Numbered from the stretch's first letter, positions 11,375-19,254 are shown. The stretch is 30,990 nt of DNA from JBBQAA01 sp038276395 (GCA_038276395.1 JBBQAA010000059.1:1-30990); one strand, 5' to 3'. Notes: generated by a model from the letters alone, not told the origin. A program made the numbers and translations.

Positions 11375-12318
11375 GCGCCGGTCGCCACGGTCTCGCCCGG
11401 TGCCTCGACCCGCGCAGTGGTCGCCGACCCGGCGAGCAGCTCGTAGAGCACCGCCATCCGCACGACGACCCCGGCCTCGACCTGCGCGGTGATGAGCGCC
11501 TGGGGGCCGTCGATGACCTCGGCCGAGAGCTCGACGCCGCGGTTGACCGGCCCCGGGTGCATGAGGATCTGACCGGGCCGTAGGCGCGCGGAGGAGATCT
11601 GGTAGCGCGCCGCGTACTCCCGCAGCGAGGGGACGTGGGCCTCGGCCATCCGCTCGTGCTGCATCCGCAGCGCGTAGACGACGTCGGCCTCGCTGAGCCG
11701 ATCGAGGGTCGTCTGCACGGCACAGCCGAGGGCCTCGATCCCGCGCGGGATGAGCGTCGGCGGCCCGGCCAGGGTCACGCGCGCGCCCATCCGCTGGAAG
11801 GCGAGGATGTTCGAGCGCGCGACCCGGGAGTGCAGCACGTCGCCGACGATCCAGATCTCCCTCCCCTCGAGCGAGCCGAGCCGTGAGCGCAGCGTGTGGA
11901 CGTCGAGCAGCGCCTGGGTCGGGTGCTCGTGCTTGCCGTCCCCGGCGTTTACGACCGCGGCGCTCGTCCACGCGGCCACGAGGTCGGCGGAGCCGACCCG
12001 CGGGGAGCGCACGACCATCGCGGCCGGGTCGTAGGCCGTGAGCGTCTGGACGGTGTCCTTCAGCGACTCCCCCTTCTCCACCGAGGAGCCCGTGGCCTTG
12101 ACCGTGACGACGTCGGCCGAGAGCCGCTTGGCGGCGATCTCGAAGGAGGACTGCGTGCGGGTCGAGGCCTCGTAGAAGAGGTTGACGACCGTCCGCCCGC
12201 GCAGGGCCGGGACCTTCTTGATCTCCCGCCCGGCCACCGCCTCGAAGGAGGCGGCGCGGTCGAGGATGCGCTCGATGTCCGTGCGGGAGACGTCCTCGAT
12301 CGAGAGGAGATTCCTCAC
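11371..12318 (-). CDS. pyrB: Aspartate carbamoyltransferase catalytic chain
   Basis: 315 residues from GTG 12318, overlapping pyrR by four bases (GTGA). The carbamoyl-phosphate motif FYEASTRTQSSFEIAAKRL, the GDGKHEHPTQALLD segment and MHPGPVNRGVE are all intact. It condenses carbamoyl phosphate with aspartate, the committed step of pyrimidine synthesis. No pyrI regulatory chain is present, as expected where PyrR does the regulating. Confidence 0.97.
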   Translation of the reverse strand: MRNLLSIEDVSRTDIERILDRAASFEAVAGREIKKVPALRGRTVVNLFYEASTRTQSSFEIAAKRLSADVVTVKATGSSVEKGESLKDTVQTLTAYDPAAMVVRSPRVGSADLVAAWTSAAVVNAGDGKHEHPTQALLDVHTLRSRLGSLEGREIWIVGDVLHSRVARSNILAFQRMGARVTLAGPPTLIPRGIEALGCAVQTTLDRLSEADVVYALRMQHERMAEAHVPSLREYAARYQISSARLRPGQILMHPGPVNRGVELSAEVIDGPQALITAQVEAGVVVRMAVLYELLAGSATTARVEAPGETVATGA

Positions 12319-12866
12319 GCCTCGGCCCTCGCCGGCTTCGGCACGGTGACCGTGACCTCGTCGGTGCCGTCGACCTCCTGCACCCGCACGTTCACGCGCT
12401 CGCCGACCGCGGTCGGCAGGTTCTTGCCCACGTAGTCGGGGCGGATCGGCAGCTCGCGGTGGCCGCGGTCGGCGAGGACGGCGAGCTGGACCCGGGCCGG
12501 GCGCCCGTAGTCGAAGATCGCGTCGATGGCGGCGCGCACGGTGCGGCCCGTGTACAGGACGTCGTCGACGACGATGACGCTCACCCCGTCGAGCGCGAAG
12601 TCGAGGTGGGAGGCGTGGACCTCGGGCGCGTCGCGCAGGCTCACGTCGTCGCGGTAGAAGGCGATGTCGATGTCCCCGAGCGGGACCTCCTCGCCGGCGA
12701 GCTCGGAGACGAGCGGGTGCAGGCGCGAGGCGAGCACGGCGCCCCGGGTGTGGATCCCGACCAGCGCGAGCGGGCGGCCGGGATTCTTCTCGGCGATCTC
12801 GTGCGCGATCCGCACGAGTGTGCGGCGCATGTCGTCCCGATCAAGGACAACCCGGGCGGGCTTCAC
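12315..12866 (-). CDS. pyrR: PyrR: pyrimidine operon RNA-binding regulator / uracil phosphoribosyltransferase
   Basis: 183 residues from GTG 12866. The PRPP-binding motif VIVVDDVLYTGRTVRAAIDA and IAFYRDDVSLRD are characteristic. PyrR bound to UMP/UTP binds a specific RNA hairpin and represses pyr genes; many homologues also have weak uracil phosphoribosyltransferase activity. The matching RNA hairpin is present directly upstream and contains this gene's own ribosome binding site, so autoregulation at translation is likely. First gene of the pyr operon. Confidence 0.96.
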   Translation of the reverse strand: MKPARVVLDRDDMRRTLVRIAHEIAEKNPGRPLALVGIHTRGAVLASRLHPLVSELAGEEVPLGDIDIAFYRDDVSLRDAPEVHASHLDFALDGVSVIVVDDVLYTGRTVRAAIDAIFDYGRPARVQLAVLADRGHRELPIRPDYVGKNLPTAVGERVNVRVQEVDGTDEVTVTVPKPARAEA

Positions 12867-12872
12867 TGCGTA

Positions 12873-12906
12873 CTCCTTCCTGGTCTCACGGGACCGGGTT
12901 AAAGGA
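12873..12906 (-). promoter_or_regulatory. PyrR-binding RNA hairpin overlapping the pyrR ribosome binding site
   Basis: In the minus-strand RNA the loop region reads GGUCCCGUGAGACC, matching the known PyrR loop consensus CCNGNGAG. The stem is UCCUU (12902-12906) with AAGGA (12874-12878), then CC/GG and GGUC/GACC around a CCGUGA loop. The Shine-Dalgarno AAGGAG (12873-12878), six bases from the GTG, forms the 3' side of the lower stem. No U-run or alternative terminator is visible, so control looks translational, as described for mycobacterial pyrR, rather than by transcription attenuation as in Bacillus. Confidence 0.8.
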
Positions 12907-12970
12907 TCTCTGAAACGCTGCGCATGCGAGGCTATCAGCGCCGGGCGGACGGAAGCGGCGGGAGGCGTGT

Positions 12971-13357
12971 TCAGGGCCGCTGGATGTCGAGCGTGACGGT
13001 CGAGCCGAGCTCGAGCGAGGTCCCCGCCGTCGGGTCGGAGGCCGCGACCTCCCAGTTGTGGGAGCGGATGACGCCGAGCAGGCCGCCGCCCGAGTGCTTG
13101 ACGATGAAGCCGGCGCGCTTGACCCGCTGCTCGGCGATGTCGAGCCGGTCGCCCACGACGTCCGGCACGGCGGTTGAGGCGATGACGCGCCCGCCCGTGG
13201 TCGTCGTGTCCGCGGGCGGCGCTGCCACGCGCTCGGTGACGGTGCGCACGCGCGGGCCCGAGTGCCCGAGCGTCGCGGCGAGGACGATGCCCGCGAGCAG
13301 CCCCGCGGCCACGGCCAGCGCGTAGTTCAGCGGGGTGCCGCGCGGGAACCCGGTCAC
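12971..13357 (-). CDS. Membrane-anchored single-PASTA-domain protein
   Basis: 128 residues if started at GTG 13357, which overlaps the rnz stop as GTGA; a GTG four codons earlier (13369) is also possible. It has a short N-terminus, one transmembrane helix (LNYALAVAAGLLAGIVLAATL), a Thr-rich linker, and one PASTA domain: VPDVVGDRLDIAEQRVKRAGF ... DPTAGTSLELGSTVTLDI. PASTA domains bind peptidoglycan fragments or beta-lactams, usually in Ser/Thr kinases and penicillin-binding proteins; here no catalytic domain is attached. Function unknown; the location is probably the outer face of the membrane. Confidence 0.75.
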   Translation of the reverse strand: MTGFPRGTPLNYALAVAAGLLAGIVLAATLGHSGPRVRTVTERVAAPPADTTTTGGRVIASTAVPDVVGDRLDIAEQRVKRAGFIVKHSGGGLLGVIRSHNWEVAASDPTAGTSLELGSTVTLDIQRP

Positions 13358-14286
13358 CGGCGCTCCCACCGCGTGAGCGAGGGCTCGCCGCGCTCGGGCA
13401 GCGGGACCTCGATCGTGTCGAAGTCGCGCGGGACCTCGGTGGCGGGGAAGACGGCGCGCGCCTCCTCGCGGATCTCCGGCCCGAAGTAGCGGGCGGAGAG
13501 ATGCACGAGCGCGAGCAGGCGCACGCCCGCGCGGTGGGCGAGCTCGGCCGCCGCGGTCGCCGTGGAGTGGCCGGTCTGGGCGGCGCGGACGGCCTCCTCC
13601 CCCGCGAAGGTCGCCTCGTGGACGAGCACGTCAGCCTCGCGCGCGGCGATCTCCGTCGTCTCGCACGGGGTCGTGTCGCCCGAGAGGACGACCTTCCGCC
13701 CGGCGCGCGCGGCGCCCATGACCGCAGCGGACGTCACGCCGCCGACCTCCTCTCCGCGCTGCAGGCGCCCGAAGTCGGGGCCGGGCCGGACGCCGAGCGC
13801 CGCTGCGCGCTCGGGGTCGAAACGGCCGGGGCGCGGGTCCTCGACGACGGCATAGCCGAGCGCCGGGCCGCGATGGCGGACGGGAAAGGAGGCGATCCGG
13901 TACCCGTCGCGCTCGACGACCTCGTCAGGCTCGAGCTCGGAGAAGGCGAGCGGGTAGCCGATGCGCCCGTAGGCCACGCGCACGCTCGCCATGAGCTCAC
14001 GCAGCCCCGGCGGCCCGTAGACGGTCAGCGGCCGCTCGCGCTCGCGCAGGTCGAGCGTCTTCAGCATTCCCGGGAGCCCCAGCCAGTGGTCGGCGTGGAA
14101 GTGGGTGAGGAACACGAGGTCGAAGTCGGGCAGGCCGGCGGAGCGCAGGAGCTGGCGCTGGGTTCCCTCCCCGCAGTCGAACAGGATCTGCTCCCCGCCG
14201 CGCCGCACGACCACGGCGGGCAGCCCGCGGCGGGCGGCGGGCACCGAGCCGGCCGTGCCGGCGAAGAAGACGGAGAGGTCGGTCAA
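13354..14286 (-). CDS. rnz: Ribonuclease Z (tRNA 3' endonuclease)
   Basis: 310 residues from TTG 14286, which overlaps the preceding gene's stop as TTGA. The metallo-beta-lactamase core has FAGTAGSVPAARRG near the N-terminus, the zinc motif THFHADHWLGLPGML (His62, His64, Asp66, His67), SGDTTPCE, and VHEATFAGEE, plus HLSARY near the C-terminus. It removes tRNA 3' trailers. Length is typical for bacterial RNase Z. The frame runs further upstream, but that extension lies inside the phosphodiesterase gene and lacks similarity. The nearby tRNA-Arg does not encode its CCA. Confidence 0.9.
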   Translation of the reverse strand: MTDLSVFFAGTAGSVPAARRGLPAVVVRRGGEQILFDCGEGTQRQLLRSAGLPDFDLVFLTHFHADHWLGLPGMLKTLDLRERERPLTVYGPPGLRELMASVRVAYGRIGYPLAFSELEPDEVVERDGYRIASFPVRHRGPALGYAVVEDPRPGRFDPERAAALGVRPGPDFGRLQRGEEVGGVTSAAVMGAARAGRKVVLSGDTTPCETTEIAAREADVLVHEATFAGEEAVRAAQTGHSTATAAAELAHRAGVRLLALVHLSARYFGPEIREEARAVFPATEVPRDFDTIEVPLPERGEPSLTRWERR

Positions 14287-14774
14287 TCGAGGGCGAGATG
14301 CCGAAAGGCAAGGGCGCCATCCTCGGCGCGGAGGAGCCCCATCGTATGCCGGGGCTGGCGGCGGCGGTCGGTCGGGCTGCCCGGGTTGAAGATCTGAAAG
14401 CCGTCGGCCGCCGTCTCGTGCAGCGGGATGTGGGAGTGGCCGAAGACGACGGCATCGCACGCGGGGAACAGCTCGCGCAGGCGCTCCGTCCGCCCCGCCG
14501 CCCTCCGGGCGTCGTGGATCATCCCGATCCGGGCGCCCGCCGCCTCCACCTCGCGGGTGGCGGGAAGCCTGGCCCGGACGTCTGGGCCGTCCACGTTGCC
14601 GTGCACCGCGAGCACGGGCGGTCCGTAGGCCCCGAGGGCGGCGAGCACCTCGGCCTTAGCGATGTCCCCGGCGTGGAGGATCATGTCGGCGGTCTCGAGC
14701 TCGGCCTCGCACGCGCGCGGCAGGCGGCGCCGGCCGCGGGGAAGGTGCGTGTCGGAGATGACGGCGATGCGCAT
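14283..14774 (-). CDS. YfcE/MJ0936-like metallophosphoesterase
   Basis: 163 residues from ATG 14774. Metal-binding motifs are in the expected order: SDTHLPRG (Asp8, His10), HAGDIAK, VHGNVDGP, and FGHSHIPL, followed by the conserved FNPGSPTDRR. Small YfcE-like proteins are manganese-dependent phosphodiesterases, often of uncertain physiological substrate. The usual GxxHG segment reads IGMIHDARR, so the Gly after the histidine is Asp here. Six bases separate it from the gene upstream, and rnz overlaps its stop. Confidence 0.85.
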   Translation of the reverse strand: MRIAVISDTHLPRGRRRLPRACEAELETADMILHAGDIAKAEVLAALGAYGPPVLAVHGNVDGPDVRARLPATREVEAAGARIGMIHDARRAAGRTERLRELFPACDAVVFGHSHIPLHETAADGFQIFNPGSPTDRRRQPRHTMGLLRAEDGALAFRHLALD

Positions 14775-14780
14775 CCGCGC

Positions 14781-15260
14781 TCAGGCGGGCAGCTCGCCGT
14801 GCTCCTCCTCGAGCGCGGCGAGATCGAGCAGGTCGCGAGGCCGGCCGGCCAGTCGCTTGAGCGCGACGAGGCTCCGCAGGCCGGCGATCGGCACGGCACC
14901 GTGGCCGAGATCAGCGGTCAGCGCCCCGGCCGCGACGGTGGCGAAGTCGAGCGGCGCGACCCCCTCGCGGACGAGGTCGACGAGGCCGCCCCGCGTCCAG
15001 ACGCGCACGTGATCGCGGGCCACTTCCGCGACGGTCGGGGGGTAGCCCCCGACCGTCATCCTCGCGCCCAGCTCCAGGAGGGCCTCGAGGCAGCGGGCAT
15101 CGTTCTCCCGGCTGTCGGGGACGAGCAGGCCGACGTCCTCGGTCGCTCGCAGGAAGCGGTGCGCGATGACCGCGAAGCCCCCGATGACGACGAAGCGGGC
15201 GCCGGCCGCGAGAAAGGCAGCGGTGACGGTCTCGAAGTCCGGCTCAGACGGGCCGTTCAC
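14781..15260 (-). CDS. Nucleotidyltransferase-fold protein with altered DxD motif
   Basis: 159 residues from GTG 15260. FVVIGGFAVIAHRFLRATEDVGLLVP corresponds to the GG-x-A ... R-x-T-x-D-x-D block of AbiEii/MNT-like nucleotidyltransferases, and IAGLRSLVALKRLAGRPRDLLDLAAL is the usual C-terminal region (KxxAxRxKDxxD). The second Asp of the metal-binding pair is replaced by Gly (DVG), so catalysis may be lost or changed. Such proteins are often toxin or antitoxin components or stand-alone transferases. The gene overlaps a small upstream ORF by 17 bases, which resembles a two-gene module. Function not assigned. Confidence 0.65.
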   Translation of the reverse strand: MNGPSEPDFETVTAAFLAAGARFVVIGGFAVIAHRFLRATEDVGLLVPDSRENDARCLEALLELGARMTVGGYPPTVAEVARDHVRVWTRGGLVDLVREGVAPLDFATVAAGALTADLGHGAVPIAGLRSLVALKRLAGRPRDLLDLAALEEEHGELPA

Positions 15261-15438
15261 CCGGATTCACCAGGGCGTGGCGCAGGCGGGCCGCCTGGCG
15301 CGAGAGGGCGACGCCGCGGCGGAGCAGCGACTCGACCGGCTCGTCCGCAGCCGGGCGCAGGAGCTCGCGCTTCTCGGCGTTGAGCCGTTCCCACTCGGTG
15401 GCCCCGGGACGCAGGAGGGTCTTGTGGGGCTCCGGCAT
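15244..15438 (-). CDS. Small hypothetical protein paired with the nucleotidyltransferase
   Basis: 64 residues from ATG 15438; a longer form starting at 15492 is open but less likely. The sequence is charged and helical (EWERLNAEKRELLRPA, SLLRRGVALSRQAARLRH) and begins MPEPHKTLLRPG. I do not recognise a family. The 17-base overlap with the downstream nucleotidyltransferase implies co-translation, and size and position fit a small regulator or antitoxin-like partner; that is inference only. Confidence 0.5.
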   Translation of the reverse strand: MPEPHKTLLRPGATEWERLNAEKRELLRPAADEPVESLLRRGVALSRQAARLRHALVNPGERPV

Positions 15439-15506
15439 GCCGGTCGTATGGTACGTGCCGAGCGGGCCTCCGGCGCGGCGGGATAAGCTCACATCCGACC
15501 CATCCC

Positions 15507-15579
15507 GCGCCCGTAGCTCAGTGGATAGAGCGCTTGCCTCCGGAGCAAGAGGCCGCTGGTTCGAATCCAGCCGGGCGCG
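15507..15579 (+). tRNA. tRNA-Arg (anticodon CCG)
   Basis: Full cloverleaf: acceptor GCGCCCG (15507-15513) pairs with CGGGCGC (15572-15578); D-stem GCTC/GAGC; anticodon stem CTTGC/GCAAG with loop CTCCGGA giving anticodon CCG (15540-15542); T-arm GCTGG-TTCGAAT-CCAGC. Discriminator G at 15579; no CCA encoded. It is the likely integration target of the decayed element that follows. Confidence 0.97.
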
Positions 15580-15620
15580 CTTGAAGATCCGGGCTTCGGG
15601 CCCTGAGCCAAAACGCCGCT

Positions 15621-15640
15621 AGTGCCCAATAGTGCCCAAT
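15621..15640 (+). repeat. Tandem direct repeat, 2 x AGTGCCCAAT
   Basis: Two perfect, abutting copies of a 10-base unit lie 41 bases past the end of the tRNA and before the recombinase remnant. Position and size resemble arm-type integrase binding sites, but no binding specificity can be read from the sequence. Confidence 0.7.
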
Positions 15641-15756
15641 CAAGTCACGAGCCGGGGCGGGCCGCAGGACTGCATTCGCGCCCTCGCATGGCACGTTCGA
15701 GGCGTACGGCCAGGAACGATGGGGTCTCGCGTCCGACGGCCTACCGGCTCATGGAT

Positions 15757-16266
15757 TCAGCCGAGGTCGCCGGGGTCTTGTCTCCAAATGGAGACACTGC
15801 GCCTCGGTCCGAGGCCGTCGCCCGCGAGCTCGCTCCCCCTCCGCGAAGCCGCCGGGCCAACTCCGGGAGGCGTGGAGCGAAGCTGTCGAGCAGCACGCGC
15901 CTTTAGACAGGCTCGGCGGCGACCTCTGCCGTTGCTCGCGACACGCTTTGCGTCCCCGCCGTGACCGAGCAGCACGCGAAGCCTCTCCCTCTCCCCGGCC
16001 TCACGAGACATCGCGTGCGCGTACAGCCGCAGCGTGAACGCCGGGTCGGTGTGCCCGAGCTGCCCCATGACGTAGCGCGGGTCCTCGCCCGTCGAGACGA
16101 GCAGCGACGCGAAGCTGTGGTGCAGCCCGTGGGCGGTCAGACACTCCGGTAGCGGCACGAGGTCGGCCCCCGCCCGCCGCAAGTTCGCGCGCTCGACGAC
16201 CGGCAGCAGGCTGCTCGGCGCGGCCGGGCGCTCGGCGAACATCTTCCGCGACATCACTCCGCTCAT
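15757..16266 (-). pseudogene. Tyrosine recombinase (phage-type integrase) C-terminal remnant
   Basis: The open frame of 169 residues contains only the C-terminal catalytic part of a tyrosine recombinase, from about residue 10 to 105: LTAHGLHHSFASLLVSTGEDP, YVMGQLGHTDPAFTLRLYAHAM. The second catalytic Arg (H-x-L-R-H) is His49 (CAC for an expected CGC, codon at 16120-16122); the GH pair (71-72) and nucleophile Tyr82 remain. The N-terminal arm-binding and core-binding domains are absent, and unrelated plus-strand pseudogene sequence begins at 16267. The C-terminal 60 residues are not conserved. It is almost certainly inactive and marks an old integration next to the tRNA-Arg. Confidence 0.85.
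15779..15796. repeat. Perfect palindromic repeat, 8-bp arms
   Basis: TGTCTCCAAATGGAGACA: arms TGTCTCCA and TGGAGACA around a two-base AA centre. It is noticeably less GC-rich than its surroundings and lies at the 3' end of the recombinase remnant. It could be a protein binding site of the old element; the loop is too short for a terminator. Confidence 0.6.
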
Positions 16267-16671
16267 CCTGACCGGGGGGACCGCCTCGCCGCGAGCGCCG
16301 GGCTGTTCGTCTCCGGGCTCGGCCGCCTGGTCGCCGGCTTCTCCGCGAGCAGGGCGTCACCCGGGGCTACGCGCCGTACTACGACGCTGGGGTCATCGCC
16401 TGGGGCGCGCACGAGCGCGCGCTCATCTAGCCGATCCAGCCCTGCCCGGTCGTCCCCACGGAGACCTGTCCGTTCTACCTGGACCAGATCTCCTCCTGGT
16501 ACATCCCCCAGGCGGGCGGACGCTGCTCGTCAGCGACCCGCGCCGGGGGGACAACGGCGTGCGAGACGACGGTACGGGCGCCCGCTCGCGCGGCGCCAGA
16601 TCGACGGCCCGGTCTACGTCTACGGGGACGACATCGCCCGGCACTTCGCCGGCCAGGCCGGGCACGGCTAG
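16267..16671 (+). pseudogene. Decayed gene, C-terminal part of an unidentified (probably membrane/secreted) protein
   Basis: Plus-strand protein-like sequence is spread over three frames. GYAPYYDAGVIAWGAHERAL is followed by an in-frame TAG (16428-16430), then PIQPCPVVPTETCPFYLDQI continues in the same frame. A frameshift near 16518 leads to RTLLVSDPRRGDNGVRDD and another near 16573 to YGRPLARRQIDGPVYVYGDD and ARHFAGQAGHG, with a stop at 16669-16671. Upstream, LAASAGLFVSGLGRLVAG is in yet another frame. The coherent stretches show a real former gene with at least three inactivating changes. The Tyr/Trp/Pro/Cys-rich sequence resembles an extracytoplasmic tail; I cannot name the family. Confidence 0.65.
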
Positions 16672-16683
16672 CGGCGCGGCCGG

Positions 16684-19254
16684 CTACTCGTAGGCGAGCG
16701 CCTCGAGCGGCCGCAGCCGCGCCGCCCGCCGGGCGGGGAGGATCGCCGCGAGCAGGCCGACGAACCAGGCGGCGAGGAGAAAGGTCACGAGCGAGCCGAC
16801 GGGCAGCGTGAAGGCGACGAAGTCGATGCGAGCGGCGAGCAGGGCGCCAAGCACGATCCCGAGCGCGATTCCGATCGCCGAGCCGATGAAGGCGGTGATG
16901 ACGCTCTCGTGACGGATCATCCGGCGGATCTGCCCGCGCGTCATCCCCACGGCGCGGAGCATCCCGATCTCCCGCGTGCGCTCGAAGACGGACAGCACGA
17001 GCGTGTTGACGATCCCGAACAGCGAGACGACGACCGAGAGCGCGAGCAGCACGTAGAGGATGTTGAGGACGCTCTTCAGGCCCGAGATCTGGTTCTCGAC
17101 GAACCTCTGACGGGTCTGGACCTTCGCGTTCGGGAACGCGCGCAGCGCGCGGCGGAGCGCAGCCTGCCGGGCGGGGCTCTCCCCCCCGGCCGTCTTGACA
17201 AACGTGAACAGGTTCTCGGGCTCCGGCGTGAACGAGTCGAGGGTCGCGGCCGAGAGCGTGACCGGACCGAAGGGTGAGCCGCCCGCAGGCGGCTCGAAGA
17301 TCCCGCGGATGCGCACGACCGTGCTGCGACCGGTGGCGAAGCTCAGCTTGACCGGCGAGCCCAGGCGCAGGTGGTGTTTCTTGGCGTAGCCGTCGTCGGT
17401 GAACGCGCCGTCCGCGCCGAGCTCGCCGAGCGCGGCCTGGGAGCCCGCCTTCCACTTGAGCGTGATGACCCGCTCGATCGCCGGCTCGACCGCGGTGACC
17501 TGCTCGTTTGACCCGAAGGCGCGCGCCTGCCCGCTGCGCACGCTCGCCGCGGCGACGACGCCCGGGGCGCGCGCCGCTGCCCGCCCGGCGCCCGGCGAGA
17601 GCGGCGAGAAGTTGTTCTGCGCGGTCACCGCGTAGTCGCTCGTGAAGATGTCCGTGACCGCGCCCTTGAAGTTGGCGATGACGCCGGCCGCGAGCATCGC
17701 CACGAGCGTCACGAGGGCGAGGCCGATCATGAGCGCCGAGGCCGTCGAGGCCGTCCGCTGCGGGTTTCGCCGCGAGTTCTCCCGCGCGAGGACCCCGACC
17801 TCCCCGGCGATGCGCGTCGCGGGCCAACCGAGGACGTTCGCCATCGCCGGCACGAAGCGGGAGGACAGCAGGGCCACGCCGAGGAACACGAGCAGCGCCC
17901 CGACCCCCATCCAGGCGAGGACCGCGGCGGTGCTCTGCGCTACGAAGAGCCCGAGCAGCACGGCGGCGAAGCCGAGGACGGCGACCGCCGCTGAGCCCTG
18001 GGTGCGGTAACGGGCAAAGCGCCCTTCGGGCAGCGTCGCGCCCTCGCGCACGGCGGCGATCGGCGGCACGCGCGTGGCGCGGAGCGCCGGCCGCAGGCCG
18101 GCGAGGACGGTGACGAGGACGCCGACGGCGAGCGCCACCTCGATCGTGCGGGCCCTGACGAGGATCCCCTGGTTCGGCAGCGTGAACCCGAAGGCGTCGA
18201 AGAGCGAGAACAGCCCGCGCGCGAGCCCGAGCCCCACGCCGAGGCCGACGACCGAGGCGAACGCCGCGACGACGAGCGACTCGAGGAGGATCGAGCGGAG
18301 CACCTGGCGGCGCGAGGCGCCGAGCGTGCGCAACGTGGCGAACTCCCGCGTGCGCTGGGCGATCGTGATCGAGAGCGAGTTGGCGATGACGAAGGAGCCG
18401 ACGAACAGCGCGATCCCCGCAAAGACGAGCAGGAAGGTGCGCAGGAACGAGAGGAAGCTCGTGGTCGAGCTCGCGTTCTTCGTCGCCTGCTGGGTGCCCG
18501 TGCGCACCGCGGCGCTCCTGGGCAATACGGGCCGGATCCGCCGGACGAGCGCCCGCGGCGAGAGCCCGGGCACCGCGCTCACGCGGATGTCGTCGAGCTT
18601 CCCCACCTTGCCGAACAGCCGCTGGGCGGTAGCGAGGCGAAAGCCGGCGAGCGTCGCGCCCCCGAGGGAGCCCGAGGAGCCGAAGGTGACGAGGCCGGAG
18701 ATGCTCAGGCGCCGGGCCGGGCCGCGCGCCTGGACCCCGATCCGCTCGCCCACGGTCAGGTCCTTCTTCTTCGCCGTGCCCGTGTCGACCACGACCTCGC
18801 CCTCGGCCGGCCAGCGACCCGACTGCAGCTTCAGCGAGTTGAACCGGGGCTTGTCGGGATCGACGCTGAACCCGAGGTTCGGGGCGCCGCCGAAGGAGAT
18901 GGCCTTGCCGTCCTTGACGAGCTGCGTGGAGGAGGAGACGCCGCCGAGCGCGTCCTTGACGCCCGGCACCCGCTTGATCCGGGCCAGCAGCGACTGGTCG
19001 AAGGGCGGTGGCGTCGCGCTGTCCCCCCCGCCCCCGCCGCCGCTCGAGGCGCCGGCGTCGATGGCGTTCCGGCCCGTGATCGTCGCGTCCGTGCCCCGGT
19101 AGACGGTCTGGAAGATCGAGTCGAAGGCGCCGGTGATCGAGTCGGTGAGGACGTAGGTCCCGGCCACGAGGGCGACGCCGAGCACGATCGCGAACGCGGT
19201 CAGCGCGGAGCGGAGCTTGCGGGTGGCGAGGCCCTTGAGCGCGACGGAGAGCAC
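16684..19254 (-). CDS. ABC transporter permease, FtsX/MacB type (two FtsX domains)
   Basis: 856 residues from GTG 19254. Typical N-terminus LSVALKGLATRKLRSALTAFAIVLGVALVAGTYVLTDS with the first transmembrane helix, a large extracytoplasmic MacB_PCD-like domain with a Gly/Ser-rich linker, then a first FtsX domain (about 270-400, ending LRATRVPPIAAVREG). A second set of helices and periplasmic domain follows (from about 480), and a second FtsX domain ending RRAARLRPLEALAYE. Such permeases handle lipoproteins, lipids or antimicrobial peptides, or act as mechanotransmitters, and require a cytoplasmic LolD/MacB-type ATPase. None is adjacent: the gene upstream is an ABC-F protein, which is not a transporter ATPase. 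The 38-base gap suggests an operon with it. Confidence 0.88.
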   Translation of the reverse strand: MLSVALKGLATRKLRSALTAFAIVLGVALVAGTYVLTDSITGAFDSIFQTVYRGTDATITGRNAIDAGASSGGGGGGDSATPPPFDQSLLARIKRVPGVKDALGGVSSSTQLVKDGKAISFGGAPNLGFSVDPDKPRFNSLKLQSGRWPAEGEVVVDTGTAKKKDLTVGERIGVQARGPARRLSISGLVTFGSSGSLGGATLAGFRLATAQRLFGKVGKLDDIRVSAVPGLSPRALVRRIRPVLPRSAAVRTGTQQATKNASSTTSFLSFLRTFLLVFAGIALFVGSFVIANSLSITIAQRTREFATLRTLGASRRQVLRSILLESLVVAAFASVVGLGVGLGLARGLFSLFDAFGFTLPNQGILVRARTIEVALAVGVLVTVLAGLRPALRATRVPPIAAVREGATLPEGRFARYRTQGSAAVAVLGFAAVLLGLFVAQSTAAVLAWMGVGALLVFLGVALLSSRFVPAMANVLGWPATRIAGEVGVLARENSRRNPQRTASTASALMIGLALVTLVAMLAAGVIANFKGAVTDIFTSDYAVTAQNNFSPLSPGAGRAAARAPGVVAAASVRSGQARAFGSNEQVTAVEPAIERVITLKWKAGSQAALGELGADGAFTDDGYAKKHHLRLGSPVKLSFATGRSTVVRIRGIFEPPAGGSPFGPVTLSAATLDSFTPEPENLFTFVKTAGGESPARQAALRRALRAFPNAKVQTRQRFVENQISGLKSVLNILYVLLALSVVVSLFGIVNTLVLSVFERTREIGMLRAVGMTRGQIRRMIRHESVITAFIGSAIGIALGIVLGALLAARIDFVAFTLPVGSLVTFLLAAWFVGLLAAILPARRAARLRPLEALAYE

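Noticed and set aside
15751..15790. Plus-strand reading RLMDSAEVAGVL resembling the start of an excisionase helix-turn-helix
   Set aside because: Similarity ends after about 12 residues and the stretch lies opposite the non-conserved tail of the recombinase remnant; too short to call.
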